A stretch of DNA of 64,000 nt, from positions 1-64,000 of the forward strand of contig JAZOTM010000040.1 of the NCBI GenBank assembly GCA_045657625.1, read 5' to 3'. The notes below the pieces were generated by a model, which searched no databases, was not told the DNA's origin, and worked only from the letters and a program-made list of their open reading frames with translations. Positions 25,085 to 34,332 of the stretch are shown one piece after another (positions within the stretch are counted from its first letter, which is position 1; each line of letters begins with the position of its first letter). The position numbers and the translations under genes are program-made. Source of the stretch: JAZOTM01 sp045657625. GTDB taxonomy: Bacteria > Bacillota > Clostridia > Lachnospirales > Lachnospiraceae.

Positions 25085-25992
25085 GAAACTCTCCTCTCTT
25101 CCTGCTTTGCACTTCGCATAGCTGAAACAGCAATTTGTGTTAAAGTTGGTCTTTCCAAGCAAAAAGCAGCATCTCCGTTTTCAAAATTCTCTGCAAGACC
25201 CATTCCTTCAAAGCCAAATTGATGTACCGAAACATCCATTAGTATATCTTCCACATCTGCTAATTGCTGCTTTTCACCCTTTACTACCACATATTTTTCC
25301 TTTAATTCTTCCACGAATCCCTGTTCAATCATACGACCGTTTTCCATAATGATACAGTAATCCGTCACATTTTCCATATCCGCAATATTATGCGTAGAAA
25401 AAAGTACGCTCCGCTGTCCTTCCTTTTCCATTAAATATGTGCGAATCAAATCACACAACTTTTCTCTCATTAAAGGATCCAAGGGAGACGCCGGCTCATC
25501 CATTAATAGCAAGTCTGTCTCTCTGGATAGAACACCAGCCAACATCAATTTAATCTTGGTACCATCAGATAAATCGCAGACTTTCTTGTTTTTTTCCAAT
25601 AATCCATCTTTATAAATGCCTAAATCCTTGCAGTAGGATTCATATCTATCTTTATGAAAGTCATCAAATAAGAGCTCCTGTACTTCTTCCACCTGTTTTA
25701 AGGTCCATTGTGGCAAATAATAGTTGCCGGTTCCGGTATACCCGATTCTTTCTTTTATAGCCCCTTCCGTTTTCAGATTTTTGCTGGAATACTGATTAAA
25801 ATAGGTAAACTCTCCCTTATAATCCAACTGAATCCCGGCCATCATATGTAATAACGTAGTTTTACCGGCACCATTTTCTCCAATCAAAGCTGTGGCAAAT
25901 CCCTTGGGAATCTGCAATTCCGGTACATTTAACTCAAACCCCTTATATTTTTTTCGTAATTGATTTCCTAAAATCACACTTTCAAATTTCAT
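25081..25992 (-). CDS. ABC transporter ATP-binding protein
   Basis: A 303-residue ABC ATPase. Walker A is GENGAGKTT (about residues 38-46), the signature is LSDGTKIKLMLAG (an LSxG form with D at position 3), Walker B is LLLMDEPASPLDP, and the switch His is in STHNIADME. The C-terminal 70 residues are an accessory region typical of YtrB-type exporter ATPases. The gene follows a short GntR regulator and precedes two membrane proteins, the layout of YtrA-type regulated antibiotic or cell-envelope-stress transporters. Substrate unknown. Confidence 0.93.
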   Translation of the reverse strand: MKFESVILGNQLRKKYKGFELNVPELQIPKGFATALIGENGAGKTTLLHMMAGIQLDYKGEFTYFNQYSSKNLKTEGAIKERIGYTGTGNYYLPQWTLKQVEEVQELLFDDFHKDRYESYCKDLGIYKDGLLEKNKKVCDLSDGTKIKLMLAGVLSRETDLLLMDEPASPLDPLMREKLCDLIRTYLMEKEGQRSVLFSTHNIADMENVTDYCIIMENGRMIEQGFVEELKEKYVVVKGEKQQLADVEDILMDVSVHQFGFEGMGLAENFENGDAAFCLERPTLTQIAVSAMRSAKQEERRVS

Positions 25993-26027
25993 ATCTCATC
26001 CTCCTTTTTCTGCCTCTTCCTGATGTT

Positions 26028-26408
26028 CTAAATTTCTTTTTCCTCTAAATTACACAAAGCCTTGAGCATTTCAAACAATTCCTCTTTGTCGATACCGGCG
26101 ATTTTGGCTGATTGAATCGCCTGAAGCAAAGATTCTTCCACTTTACGAATATGCTGCTCTGTCAGCATCTCTGCATCCTGAGCATTTATATAGTAGCCCT
26201 TTCCCTGAACTGCCGTAATTAAACCTTCCTGGTCCAAAAGTTCATATGCCTTCAATGTGGTAATCACGCTGATTTTTAATTCCTTTGCTAAGCCTCGAAT
26301 GGATGGCAAATATTCTCCTTCCTTTCGCTTACCTTCTAATATTTCTCCACGAAAAAAATCTGCAATCTGCTGATAAATCGGTACTCCGGATGTCTGTGAT
26401 AATTTCAT
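26028..26408 (-). CDS. GntR-family regulator (YtrA type)
   Basis: A 126-residue GntR regulator. The winged helix begins at SGVPIYQQIADFFRGEI and includes LPSIRGLAKELKISVITTLKAYELLDQEGLI; after it there is only a short helical tail, the architecture of the YtrA subfamily, which lacks a large effector domain. It most likely represses its own operon, which encodes the ABC transporter behind it. AAAGGAGG precedes ATG 26408; the 21-codon longer reading has no such site. A TTGACA-17-TATATA promoter with a palindrome lies about 80-108 bases upstream. Confidence 0.92.
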   Translation of the reverse strand: MKLSQTSGVPIYQQIADFFRGEILEGKRKEGEYLPSIRGLAKELKISVITTLKAYELLDQEGLITAVQGKGYYINAQDAEMLTEQHIRKVEESLLQAIQSAKIAGIDKEELFEMLKALCNLEEKEI

Positions 26409-26487
26409 TGTTTCCTCCTTTCCTCTAGCATTTCTCATCTTTCTACTGACACATCCATTTTTCTGCGCCATAACTGTTTATATGTTA

Positions 26488-26516
26488 TATATACACTATT
26501 AACTGTATATTGTCAA
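26488..26516 (-). promoter_or_regulatory. Promoter and probable operator of the GntR-ABC operon
   Basis: A consensus TTGACA, 17-base spacer and TATATA read toward the GntR gene. Within it, TATAC and GTATA arms flank an AT-rich centre, which fits a GntR operator between -35 and -10. Confidence 0.75.
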
Positions 26517-26588
26517 CTACTGAACATAGGATTCACAAGATTCGTGACATACCATACACAGTCGTACACTTCCATAACGGAAGGAATC

Positions 26589-26623
26589 TTTATATCTTAA
26601 GGAAAAAATTCCTAAGATATAAA
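26589..26623. repeat. TTTATATC-type hairpin after the tRNA terminator
   Basis: TTTATATCTTA(A)GGAA faces TTCCTAAGATATAAA, a 15-bp stem with one bulged A. It begins in the T-run of the tRNA terminator. A near-identical hairpin with an A/T swap in one pair lies at 58841. Confidence 0.75.
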
Positions 26624-26650
26624 AAAAAGCAGAATCATACGATTCTGCTT
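26619..26650 (-). terminator. Terminator of the six-tRNA operon
   Basis: AAGCAGAATC pairs with GATTCTGCTT around a 4-base loop, followed on the minus strand by TTTTTTTT. It starts six bases past tRNA-Lys. Confidence 0.92.
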
Positions 26651-26655
26651 TTTAA

Positions 26656-26728
26656 TGAGACACGGGGGATTCGAACCCCCGACAACTTGATTAAAAGTCA
26701 AGTGCTCTACCAACTGAGCTAGTATCCC
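26656..26728 (-). tRNA. tRNA-Lys (anticodon TTT)
   Basis: A full cloverleaf: acceptor GGGATAC with GTGTCTC, anticodon loop CTTTTAA on a CTTGA stem, T-arm GGGGG-TTCGAAT-CCCCC, discriminator A, no encoded CCA. It is the last tRNA of the cluster. Confidence 0.97.
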
Positions 26729-26746
26729 ATATTATATTGTTTGAAA

Positions 26747-26818
26747 CTGGGCTAACCAGATTCGAACTGGTGAATGCAGGAGTCAAAGTCCTGTGCCTTA
26801 CCGCTTGGCGATAGCCCA
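26747..26818 (-). tRNA. tRNA-Gln (anticodon TTG)
   Basis: Acceptor TGGGCTA with TAGCCCA, anticodon loop CTTTGAC on an AGGA stem, and a T-arm with TTCGAAT. Discriminator G. The U1-A72 pair is usual for tRNA-Gln. Confidence 0.97.
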
Positions 26819-26845
26819 TTACTGGCCTGCTTACTCATCAGCCAA

Positions 26846-26920
26846 GGTGGATACAGGGATTCGAACCCTGGGCCTCCAGAGCCACAATCTGGCGCGCTAA
26901 CCAACTGCGCTATACCCACC
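26846..26920 (-). tRNA. tRNA-His (anticodon GTG)
   Basis: Acceptor GTGGGTA with TATCCAC plus the extra 5' G opposite C73 that identifies tRNA-His. Anticodon loop TTGTGGC on a CAGA/TCTG stem. T-loop TTCGAAT. Confidence 0.97.
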
Positions 26921-26924
26921 ATAC

Positions 26925-26998
<74 letters not shown>

Positions 26999-27022
26999 AT
27001 ACATGTTCATGTGAAACATGAG

Positions 27023-27093
27023 AGCGGGTGATGGGAATCGAACCCACGTATCCAGCTTGGAAGGCTGGTGTTCTACCATTGAACTACACCCGC
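27023..27093 (-). tRNA. tRNA-Gly (anticodon TCC)
   Basis: Acceptor GCGGGTG with CACCCGC, anticodon loop CTTCCAA on a CAGC/GCTG stem, T-loop TTCGATT, discriminator T. Confidence 0.97.
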
Positions 27094-27118
27094 GAGGTGT
27101 AACGCGATGCTTAAAAAG

Positions 27119-27193
27119 TCGGGGTGACAGGATTCGAACCTGCGGCCTCCTGGTCCCAAACCAGGCGCTCTAGCCAAGCTGAGCCACACCCCG
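27119..27193 (-). tRNA. tRNA-Pro (anticodon TGG)
   Basis: Acceptor CGGGGTG with CACCCCG, anticodon loop TTTGGGA on a CCTGG/CCAGG stem, T-loop TTCGAAT, discriminator A. It is the first tRNA transcribed from the promoter at 27235-27263. Confidence 0.97.
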
Positions 27194-27234
27194 GCATCTG
27201 CATTTGTGTCGTCATCACCGCGACGACAAGATGT

Positions 27235-27263
27235 ATTATAGTACACAGATTTATCAATGTCAA
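27235..27263 (-). promoter_or_regulatory. Consensus promoter of the six-tRNA operon
   Basis: A perfect TTGACA, exactly 17 bases, then a perfect TATAAT read toward tRNA-Pro. The leader holds a GTCGTC/GACGAC hairpin that may guide processing. Confidence 0.95.
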
Positions 27264-27339
27264 CACATTTTTTTAAATTCTAACAGACTTTTTATTTTCA
27301 ACCTTTTTTCTGATAAATTTCTCATTTTCTCTTTATTAT

Positions 27340-27933
27340 CTATTTTAATTTTTCTGCCAATAATGCCCGCATTTCTCGCAATGCTTTGCCTCTGTGGCTA
27401 ATTGCATTCTTCTGTTCCGGGGTCAACGTTGCGGAAGAACAACCATATTCCTCCACCTGAAAAATAGGATCATAACCAAATCCATTAGCTCCTTCCGGTT
27501 CATAACCAATATAACCTTCGAAAGTTCCTCTTACCACATATTCTTCTTTATTTGGAAGAACTGCTGCCACGGCACATACAAATCGTGCTGTTCTTTTTTC
27601 TTTTGGAACGCCCTCTAAACGTGCAATCAAATTTTTGTTTTTCTCTTCATAGGAAGTATCATGTCCCATATAACGCGCAGAATATATACCCGGTTCTTTA
27701 TTCAAATAATCAATTTCCAAACCCGAATCATCTGCCATAATCAAATCATCCGTCAAAGCTGCAATTGCTTTTGCCTTAATCAACGCATTTTCTTCAAAAG
27801 TCGTTCCATCTTCTTCAATATCTTGGTCAAAACCAGCCTCTTTCATTGAAACGATTTCATATCCCAAGTCTCCAAAAATAGCGCGAATTTCCTTTAGTTT
27901 ATTTTCATTTCCTGTTGCAAATACAATTCTCAT
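27340..27933 (-). CDS. rdgB: RdgB/HAM1 family dITP/XTP pyrophosphatase
   Basis: A 197-residue house-cleaning enzyme that hydrolyses dITP, ITP and XTP to monophosphates and keeps deaminated purines out of nucleic acids. Diagnostic motifs are FATGNENKLKEI at the N-terminus, DDSGLEID, PGIYSARY, NGFGYDPIF and SHRGKALREM near the C-terminus. Length is normal. The ATG follows the stop of the amidase gene with no gap, so it is the last gene of a four-gene operon (methyltransferase, peptidase, amidase, rdgB). Confidence 0.96.
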   Translation of the reverse strand: MRIVFATGNENKLKEIRAIFGDLGYEIVSMKEAGFDQDIEEDGTTFEENALIKAKAIAALTDDLIMADDSGLEIDYLNKEPGIYSARYMGHDTSYEEKNKNLIARLEGVPKEKRTARFVCAVAAVLPNKEEYVVRGTFEGYIGYEPEGANGFGYDPIFQVEEYGCSSATLTPEQKNAISHRGKALREMRALLAEKLK

Positions 27934-29016
27934 TTAAAATCCTTCCTCAAATGCTTCCATAATGGAATTATAAATTCCCTGTGCAATTTGTTTTTGATAA
28001 TCCTCTGATGTTAATCTTTCCAACTCATCTTTATTTGTCATAAAGCCGGCTTCAATCAATGCCACCGGCACTTCTGCTGTACGAATAATATAAATGCTGC
28101 TACCATCTGTAATTCCACGATTTCGACTTCCAATGGTATCACTGACTGTATTGACACATATTTCCGCCAATTGTTTGCTTCCCAGTTCTTCCACTTCTGA
28201 TGTTTCATCATACAAGACAACCGTTCCGCTATAAGTAGAGCTTTTTCCGCTTCCTGTGGAATTACAATGAATACTGATAAACACATCCGCATCCGCTCCG
28301 TTTGCCAAACCAACACGATTCTCAAAAGCCGGGTTCGTATCGTCCGTTCTGGTATAGTATACCCCAATAGACTCATCTCCTGCTTCCTCGAAAATCTGTT
28401 GTAACTGCAAGGTAATCGCCAGTGTAATGTCTTTTTCCATAATGCCACCTTTAATTGCCCCCGGTGCATCTCCTCCGTGGCCGGCATCAATCACTACTAC
28501 TTTGTCATAAATCTCATGAGGGGAAATAAAATCTAAGTAAATATAATTTTCATCATGAGATTCTTCCAACTCATATACCGCATCCATGGTAATTTCCAAA
28601 ATACCGGTATTATCCTCACTTTCATATTGCAAATTTGCTATATGATCACTTTTTCCAATCATGGGATATAAATACATATAGTATTCATCTGCATCCGGAA
28701 TCAACAATGTCACTGTTTGTGTTACATATGTATTTGTAATCTCAACATCCGTTGCCTGCACCCCTGCAGGCAATGCGATACGAATCTCTCCGGGGAAAGA
28801 AATGCCTCCCTCATCAGACTCTGCATTGTTGTAATCTAAGATCTCAAGTCCCGTTAAACTCTCTAATTTTTCCAATAAAGCCGCATCTTCCAGTCGTTCC
28901 TGCTGCCTCCGGAGTTCATATTCATGCAACTTCGGAAGAAATGCACAGGATATCACAACCAACACCATCATCCAAAAAGAGGTAATGGTTGTTAACCGTA
29001 AAACCCTATTTATCAC
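27934..29016 (-). CDS. N-acetylmuramoyl-L-alanine amidase (CwlD-like)
   Basis: A 360-residue cell-wall hydrolase. An N-terminal membrane helix or uncleaved signal (about residues 9-30) is followed by a beta-rich region of about 130 residues and an Amidase_3 domain. Zinc ligands and catalytic residues appear as DAGHGG, MEKDIT, SIHCNS and LIEAGFMTN. It cleaves the bond between MurNAc and the stem peptide at the outer cell surface. CwlD relatives act in spore cortex modification, so a sporulation role is possible but not shown. It sits 6 bases after the papain-like peptidase gene. Confidence 0.92.
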   Translation of the reverse strand: MINRVLRLTTITSFWMMVLVVISCAFLPKLHEYELRRQQERLEDAALLEKLESLTGLEILDYNNAESDEGGISFPGEIRIALPAGVQATDVEITNTYVTQTVTLLIPDADEYYMYLYPMIGKSDHIANLQYESEDNTGILEITMDAVYELEESHDENYIYLDFISPHEIYDKVVVIDAGHGGDAPGAIKGGIMEKDITLAITLQLQQIFEEAGDESIGVYYTRTDDTNPAFENRVGLANGADADVFISIHCNSTGSGKSSTYSGTVVLYDETSEVEELGSKQLAEICVNTVSDTIGSRNRGITDGSSIYIIRTAEVPVALIEAGFMTNKDELERLTSEDYQKQIAQGIYNSIMEAFEEGF

Positions 29017-29022
29017 CCTTAC

Positions 29023-30738
29023 TTATTCCTCCACTGTCATTACCGTATATGCTTTCAAGCATAAATTGCATGCTTCTATTTCTTCCACATGCTCCCAGGT
29101 GTCCCCGGTAACGCTTATATAGCCTTCTCCATCTTCAATGGTAACACTTTCTGTCAAAGAATCTGCTTGATACTCCACTGCCAAAGGACGTTCCGAATCC
29201 GGTGTTGTAATCTGAATAATCACTGCAAAGCGATTTCCCGCAAGAAGTTCAACATCTTGATCCAATTCCACCGTATAATATCCCGCACTGACAAAGCTTC
29301 CTTCTGCCACCTTTTCCATATTATCAAAAGATTCCGTACTTTCAAAGGTGTCTACCACATATACTTTATAAGAAGTGTCTTTTGCTGTGGCATAAAAGCC
29401 AACCGCTTTTAACGTCTCATTTTCTGTGGCTGTATATACATTTGCTCCATAAGCAGTACTTTGTCCGTAACCAATTTTACCTACCATGCCGCACAAATCT
29501 GTTTGGTAAATGGAATCATAATTGTCCGTGTCCACGATTTTTGTATATACCACATTATGAATTCCAATATTGGTATCATAATAAGAGACATAAAAATATC
29601 CATTATCTCCAAAAGAACTACCCCAACTGTTCTGGCAAATAAATGCGCCATCCCCTTCCGGTTCTTCCGAAAAATTCTCTTTTGCATAATTGTCATCCCA
29701 ACCTACAATCACTACGTCATGATTAGGTTTTGCAGTGCCAATATAACAATACGCCGCCTCTTGCGAATTATAATACACGGAAGAGCTCTTTGCACCGGAC
29801 AAAGCATTATAAATAGAGGTCTGTACACCACCATATAAAAAGACTGCCTTCTTTATTTTTTCCAAATCCTTGCTTTCAATAAATTGCACTTCCTGCACAT
29901 GTTTCACTGCTGACAAGGTATCATCACTGGTTCCATCTCCATACGGATCATCCGTTTCCAATACCGGACCCTGCCAAGCAGTCAAATAGGCAACTGCCAT
30001 ATTGTAATCCCCTCCGGTAGTTTGATTCCCGGAAAAACTATTGGATAAGGTCATATGATCTTCTGAAAAAACCAAATCCTCCTCTGGCAATAAAGCGCTT
30101 TCCATGGCGCTTAAAGCGGCAAACGCCCAACAGGTATCAAGAGAGCCTTGGTTTTTTACTGTAGCCACGCGATTTCTAGCACGCAAATCATAGGCAGAAG
30201 GCAAAATAGATGCCGTTTCCTCTTCACTTGCAATCTCAACGGTGTTATTTTCTGCATCGTAATTTATGGAATAACCTAAAGCCTCCACAATGGTATTCAC
30301 CGATGCATAATAAACACCATCCTTTATTACAAAGGTATTCTCTGAAGAAATCGTATCACCATTCAACAAATAACTTTCTTCTTGTAGTGAAAATTCCATC
30401 ATCGATGTATATTTTTCTACAAACAAAATCTGATTTCCATAGACTCTGGCACTACACTCCAAGCATTCTCGAATAAAAGGAATCTCTGCAAACAATTGCA
30501 TTTCTTCATCCATATATAAATCATATTGCTTGGTCGTATAGTTTTTTCCGTCAATAGACAAGGTAATCACCTGACTATTCCAGGAGTCCGCAATATACGG
30601 ATTCCAGAAATTTTCTTCCAAAGAAGCACCACGAAAAGACTCTATTTCACCAGAGTCTTTTCCAAGGGTATGTACTTGTAATATTACAGCAAATATCAAA
30701 AATACGGTCAAAAAAATGTATCTTTTGGAATACCACAT
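29023..30738 (-). CDS. Secreted papain-like (C1) cysteine peptidase with copper-amine-oxidase-N-like domain
   Basis: A 571-residue exported peptidase. A hydrophobic signal or anchor (residues 7-24) precedes a region with a copper-amine-oxidase N-terminal-like repeat (YYASVNTIVEALGYSI, about 143-170). The C1A domain then starts at SAYDLRARN. Catalytic residues are Cys203 (QGSLDTCWAFA), His340 (NHDVVIVGW) and Asn370 (QNSWGSSFGDNG). The last 150 residues form a lectin-like beta domain. Such enzymes act on surface or dietary proteins. The ATG follows the methyltransferase TAA directly. Confidence 0.92.
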   Translation of the reverse strand: MWYSKRYIFLTVFLIFAVILQVHTLGKDSGEIESFRGASLEENFWNPYIADSWNSQVITLSIDGKNYTTKQYDLYMDEEMQLFAEIPFIRECLECSARVYGNQILFVEKYTSMMEFSLQEESYLLNGDTISSENTFVIKDGVYYASVNTIVEALGYSINYDAENNTVEIASEEETASILPSAYDLRARNRVATVKNQGSLDTCWAFAALSAMESALLPEEDLVFSEDHMTLSNSFSGNQTTGGDYNMAVAYLTAWQGPVLETDDPYGDGTSDDTLSAVKHVQEVQFIESKDLEKIKKAVFLYGGVQTSIYNALSGAKSSSVYYNSQEAAYCYIGTAKPNHDVVIVGWDDNYAKENFSEEPEGDGAFICQNSWGSSFGDNGYFYVSYYDTNIGIHNVVYTKIVDTDNYDSIYQTDLCGMVGKIGYGQSTAYGANVYTATENETLKAVGFYATAKDTSYKVYVVDTFESTESFDNMEKVAEGSFVSAGYYTVELDQDVELLAGNRFAVIIQITTPDSERPLAVEYQADSLTESVTIEDGEGYISVTGDTWEHVEEIEACNLCLKAYTVMTVEE

Positions 30739-31896
30739 TTACTCATTTCCCCTAGGTTTTTTCGGCGGTTTGGGACCCATAAACTGATAGAAATAGGTCT
30801 TAATCATTCCATTGTAGATCTTTCTGTTTTTGTCTGCTTTTCTACCAATATAGCGTTCCGCATCCTCATAACTGGTAATCATATACAAAGACCAAGAATC
30901 TAAGCCTGCATAACTCTCACCAATGGTTTTATATAAATCCGGTAAGTTCTTCTTTTCTTCAATTCTTTCACCATAAGGTGGATTGGTAATAATAAATCCA
31001 TATTTTTTCGGATGATGTAACTCTGCTACCGGTCTTTGTTGAAAATGAATCAAATTTTCTACTCCGGCACGCTTTGCATTTTCTCTGGCGGCTTTAATCA
31101 CTTCTCCGTCAATGTCATAACCCTGAATATCTACTTGAATATCCAGATTTATTTCTTCTTGGGCTTCTTCCACTGCATCATACCACAATTGTTTCTCTAT
31201 AAAATTTGTCCAGTGTTCTGCCAAGAAAGAGCGATTTAATCCCGGCGCAATATTCGCCGCCATCATAGCTGCCTCTATCGGGAAAGTGCCACTTCCACAG
31301 AAAGGATCTACTAAAATACGGTCCTGTCTCCACGGAGTCAGCATAATCAACGCTGCCGCCAATGTTTCAGACACCGGCGCTTTACTCATCATCGTACGAT
31401 AACCTCTTTTATGTAAAGATTCTCCGGTGGTGTCCAATACAACCATCGCCTCATCCTTCATAAAAAAGACGCGAATCGGATAATCCGCTCCGTCTTCCTC
31501 AAACCAATTTACTTCGTAAATACTCTTTAAGCGCTCAACAACAGCTTTTTTTACAATAGACTGAATATCTGAGGGACTAAACAATTTACTTTTCACCGAA
31601 GATGCTTTTTTTACCCAAAAACGACCATCTACCGGAATAAAATCTTCCCATGGCAAAGCCTTTACCGCTTCAAATAATTCATCAAAGGTGGTTGCTCGAA
31701 ATCTTCCTACCTGAAGCAAAACACGCTCTGCTGTACGTAAATGTATATTGGCACGACAAATGGCTTCCGCATCTCCTTCAAAGGTAATGCGTCCATCTTC
31801 TACCTGTAAAATCTCGTATCCAAGATCATAAATTTCCTTCTTTAATACAGATTCTAATCCGAAATGGCATGGTGCCACTAATGTATATCTATCCAT
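30739..31896 (-). CDS. THUMP-domain 23S rRNA methyltransferase-like enzyme (RlmL/RlmK family)
   Basis: A 385-residue RNA methyltransferase. The N-terminal 150 residues form ferredoxin-like plus THUMP domains for RNA binding; the catalytic Rossmann domain shows DPFCGSGTFPIEAAM and the N6-adenine/N2-guanine signature TNPPYGERI. It most resembles the RlmL N2-guanine methyltransferase half, without the RlmK half found in enterobacteria. AAAGGAG precedes the ATG. It is first in the operon ending with rdgB. Confidence 0.93.
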   Translation of the reverse strand: MDRYTLVAPCHFGLESVLKKEIYDLGYEILQVEDGRITFEGDAEAICRANIHLRTAERVLLQVGRFRATTFDELFEAVKALPWEDFIPVDGRFWVKKASSVKSKLFSPSDIQSIVKKAVVERLKSIYEVNWFEEDGADYPIRVFFMKDEAMVVLDTTGESLHKRGYRTMMSKAPVSETLAAALIMLTPWRQDRILVDPFCGSGTFPIEAAMMAANIAPGLNRSFLAEHWTNFIEKQLWYDAVEEAQEEINLDIQVDIQGYDIDGEVIKAARENAKRAGVENLIHFQQRPVAELHHPKKYGFIITNPPYGERIEEKKNLPDLYKTIGESYAGLDSWSLYMITSYEDAERYIGRKADKNRKIYNGMIKTYFYQFMGPKPPKKPRGNE

Positions 31897-31922
31897 AAAA
31901 CTCCTTTTTTACGCTTTACAAA

Positions 31923-31957
31923 ACAATAGACCGAATGGTCCTCCATCGGTCTATTGT
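31923..31957 (-). terminator. Terminator of the cyclic-nucleotide-domain gene
   Basis: ACAATAGACCGA pairs with TCGGTCTATTGT, followed by TTTTG on the minus strand. It lies just past the stop codon at 31979. Confidence 0.7.
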
Positions 31958-31978
31958 ACTACAAAACCACTATTTTTA

Positions 31979-34234
31979 CTATAATTCATAATATGCCAAA
32001 GTACGCTCAAATCCTTCTATATCTTCGCCTCCGGCATTTTTATATTTATCATATACTGCCTTGAATCTTTTCACTTCTTTTTCCTGCAACGTCAATTGCC
32101 GCTCTAATTTTTGTTGCATATTTGGATTCTGCATCAAAGCTGCTCTACACCCCTTAGAAAACGGTATATATTGGAATAAAATCTCTCTGGAAACCTTATT
32201 CAAACGCATGCTTCCTTTGGATTCAAAACGAATCCAATTGATGTAATCCTTTACAAATACTTCTCTGAAATTATTCTTAGAACGGAATAATTCTTGGCGA
32301 ATCTTCTCTTTGGTCTCCGGATTCAAATCATGATTCTTGCGGTAAAACTGCAAATAATCACAATATTCTGCCGTAAGAGATTTTTCTGTAACATCATTCC
32401 ATCTAGCACCCTGTACTTTTCTACAGTACTCCCAACGATAACGTCCTGCTATTTCTAAAATCATGTCTTCCATAGAAGTCTTTGTCAAAATCGGCATGGT
32501 AACTCTTGCTCGGGTATTTCTCTTGACACCTGCTGTTTCCTGCCACATCATTGCCTTTGTACCTGCATTTGGCATCAAAATAAAGTTCGGCAAAAATTCC
32601 TCTTTTAAATCTTCTGCATTGATTCCATGCGCCGGATCCGAAAACCGAACATCATGATAAAACAAGGAATAATCGATATCCGTAAGATTTCGTATTGCAA
32701 CCTCAATAGCAGATGCTGTTACCACCATTTTATCTACGGTTCCAATAATATCTCCCTCTGTCAAAATTGGACAGAAGGTAGTAATACGCCCATAAGTAGT
32801 ACGATTATTGGATTGGAAGAAATTGTCTATTTCAAAATCGGTCTTTCTCTTTAAATCATCCTTCCAAATTGCTTCCTCTTCCGGTTTTAAATCACCGGAT
32901 TTTTTCAATTCTCTAAGATATCCCGGATAATCCAAATCAAATTCATTTTTCGATGGTTCATTTTCCCCATGTAAAACAGAACGAAGCCACGTAAAAATTG
33001 TGTATACATGATTGTTTTCACACTGTTCAATTTCCTCGGCCAAATCATATAAATCATTCGCGTTATCTTCGCCCACAAGAGACACATCCATAAAACCAAA
33101 ATTTAAAAACATGCTGATAATTGGGTCCAAATCCACATCTGTGACCGCCCGATAAAATACCGGTTTGTATACTTCATAAAAATAATTCGTAATTTGTTTT
33201 CGTTGTTTTCTGGATTCATCATCCGTTGCATTTTTATCCGGAAGTTCGCGATATCGTTCAATTGCAGTACGAATCTCTTCCAGTCTTTCCGAAGGCAGTC
33301 CGGAATAACTCAAAATCGTATCTAGACAATCTGCCTCTTCTTCGTCCTCTTCGTCTGAAATCTCTGCCGCCGCTACCACAACAGAAGAAAAATCATAGTT
33401 TTCATAAGCTTCTAGCATTTCTTCCAAATTAGTCTCTTCGTAAATCTGCGCATTTTTCGCAAATGTAGTAATACGCTCTAAAATTCCAAGAATTTGCGCT
33501 TTATCTGAGCTTTCATTGGAAATAACTTTGGCCATCTCAAAGATTTGCTCAAAAATGCTATGCTCATCTGTAGAAATAAGAATAGACTGGTATTTTTCAA
33601 AGAAATCACGGAGTTCTGCACATTTCTCTGCTAAGTTCTCCATAATGGTTGCGAGATTTAAAACTCCACCTAAAAACATGGCATAATTCTTCAGAAAGCT
33701 AGGCTGCAGTTCTTGGGGTTTTAACTGTGCCATTTCTTTCAAGAAGTCTACTTGCCAAGACGGAATCATTACCGTATGATGCGCCAATGCACTATCTAAC
33801 TCTACCGGTTTATGGATTACTTTTTGGTATTTTGACCCAAAACTCTTACATACCTGCATAGATTCCGTACAAAGACGTTGAAAGCCATTTTTTGCCTCCA
33901 CGTAATTCTCATATAAGCGCAATACGCTTAAAGCAGTCTTTAATCCTGCCAAAAAGAATACCGGCGCATAGGCCTTTTCCTGAAAAATCTGCTTATAACT
34001 ATCAAAATTTTCATAAGGAAATACATAAAACATACTATCCTCAGTGGTTACATAGTCATAAGTGAACTCTCCTCTCAAACTATCCTCAATTCCAATTAAA
34101 TTTCCTTCTGTTAAAGGGATAAAATGACTCTCTGTCAAAATTGAAACATTCCCCTTTACCAACCAATAAATCTTATCAACACTATCTCCTTTATTGATAA
34201 AATGTTGATCCTTTTGAATTTTTAAGGCTTCCAT
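31979..34234 (-). CDS. Large cytosolic protein with N-terminal cyclic-nucleotide-binding-like domain, function unknown
   Basis: A 751-residue protein. Residues about 1-110 look like a CNMP/cupin beta-roll: HFINKGDSVDKIYWLVKGNVSIL, PLTEGNLIGIEDSL and DSMFYVFPYENF follow the Crp-type pattern. There is no helix-turn-helix; the rest is a large, mostly helical, charged region of about 640 residues that I do not recognise, with an acidic stretch near residues 300-315 (SDEEDEEEAD). No membrane segments or signal peptide. The start at 34234 fits a GGGGG upstream; 11 more residues are possible from an earlier ATG. Single gene with its own terminator. Confidence 0.75.
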   Translation of the reverse strand: MEALKIQKDQHFINKGDSVDKIYWLVKGNVSILTESHFIPLTEGNLIGIEDSLRGEFTYDYVTTEDSMFYVFPYENFDSYKQIFQEKAYAPVFFLAGLKTALSVLRLYENYVEAKNGFQRLCTESMQVCKSFGSKYQKVIHKPVELDSALAHHTVMIPSWQVDFLKEMAQLKPQELQPSFLKNYAMFLGGVLNLATIMENLAEKCAELRDFFEKYQSILISTDEHSIFEQIFEMAKVISNESSDKAQILGILERITTFAKNAQIYEETNLEEMLEAYENYDFSSVVVAAAEISDEEDEEEADCLDTILSYSGLPSERLEEIRTAIERYRELPDKNATDDESRKQRKQITNYFYEVYKPVFYRAVTDVDLDPIISMFLNFGFMDVSLVGEDNANDLYDLAEEIEQCENNHVYTIFTWLRSVLHGENEPSKNEFDLDYPGYLRELKKSGDLKPEEEAIWKDDLKRKTDFEIDNFFQSNNRTTYGRITTFCPILTEGDIIGTVDKMVVTASAIEVAIRNLTDIDYSLFYHDVRFSDPAHGINAEDLKEEFLPNFILMPNAGTKAMMWQETAGVKRNTRARVTMPILTKTSMEDMILEIAGRYRWEYCRKVQGARWNDVTEKSLTAEYCDYLQFYRKNHDLNPETKEKIRQELFRSKNNFREVFVKDYINWIRFESKGSMRLNKVSREILFQYIPFSKGCRAALMQNPNMQQKLERQLTLQEKEVKRFKAVYDKYKNAGGEDIEGFERTLAYYEL

Positions 34235-34292
34235 TTCAGAGGTACCCCCATTTTTCATTCTATTCACTTTTCAATATAACATTTATATATGC

Positions 34293-34329
34293 AAAAAAAA
34301 AGAAAGTCCTAAAAATTTAAGACTTTCTT
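34293..34329 (-). terminator. Terminator of the Val-Leu-Arg tRNA operon
   Basis: AAGAAAGTC pairs with GACTTTCTT around a 12-base AT-rich loop, followed on the minus strand by a run of nine T. Confidence 0.88.
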
Positions 34330-34332
34330 AAC

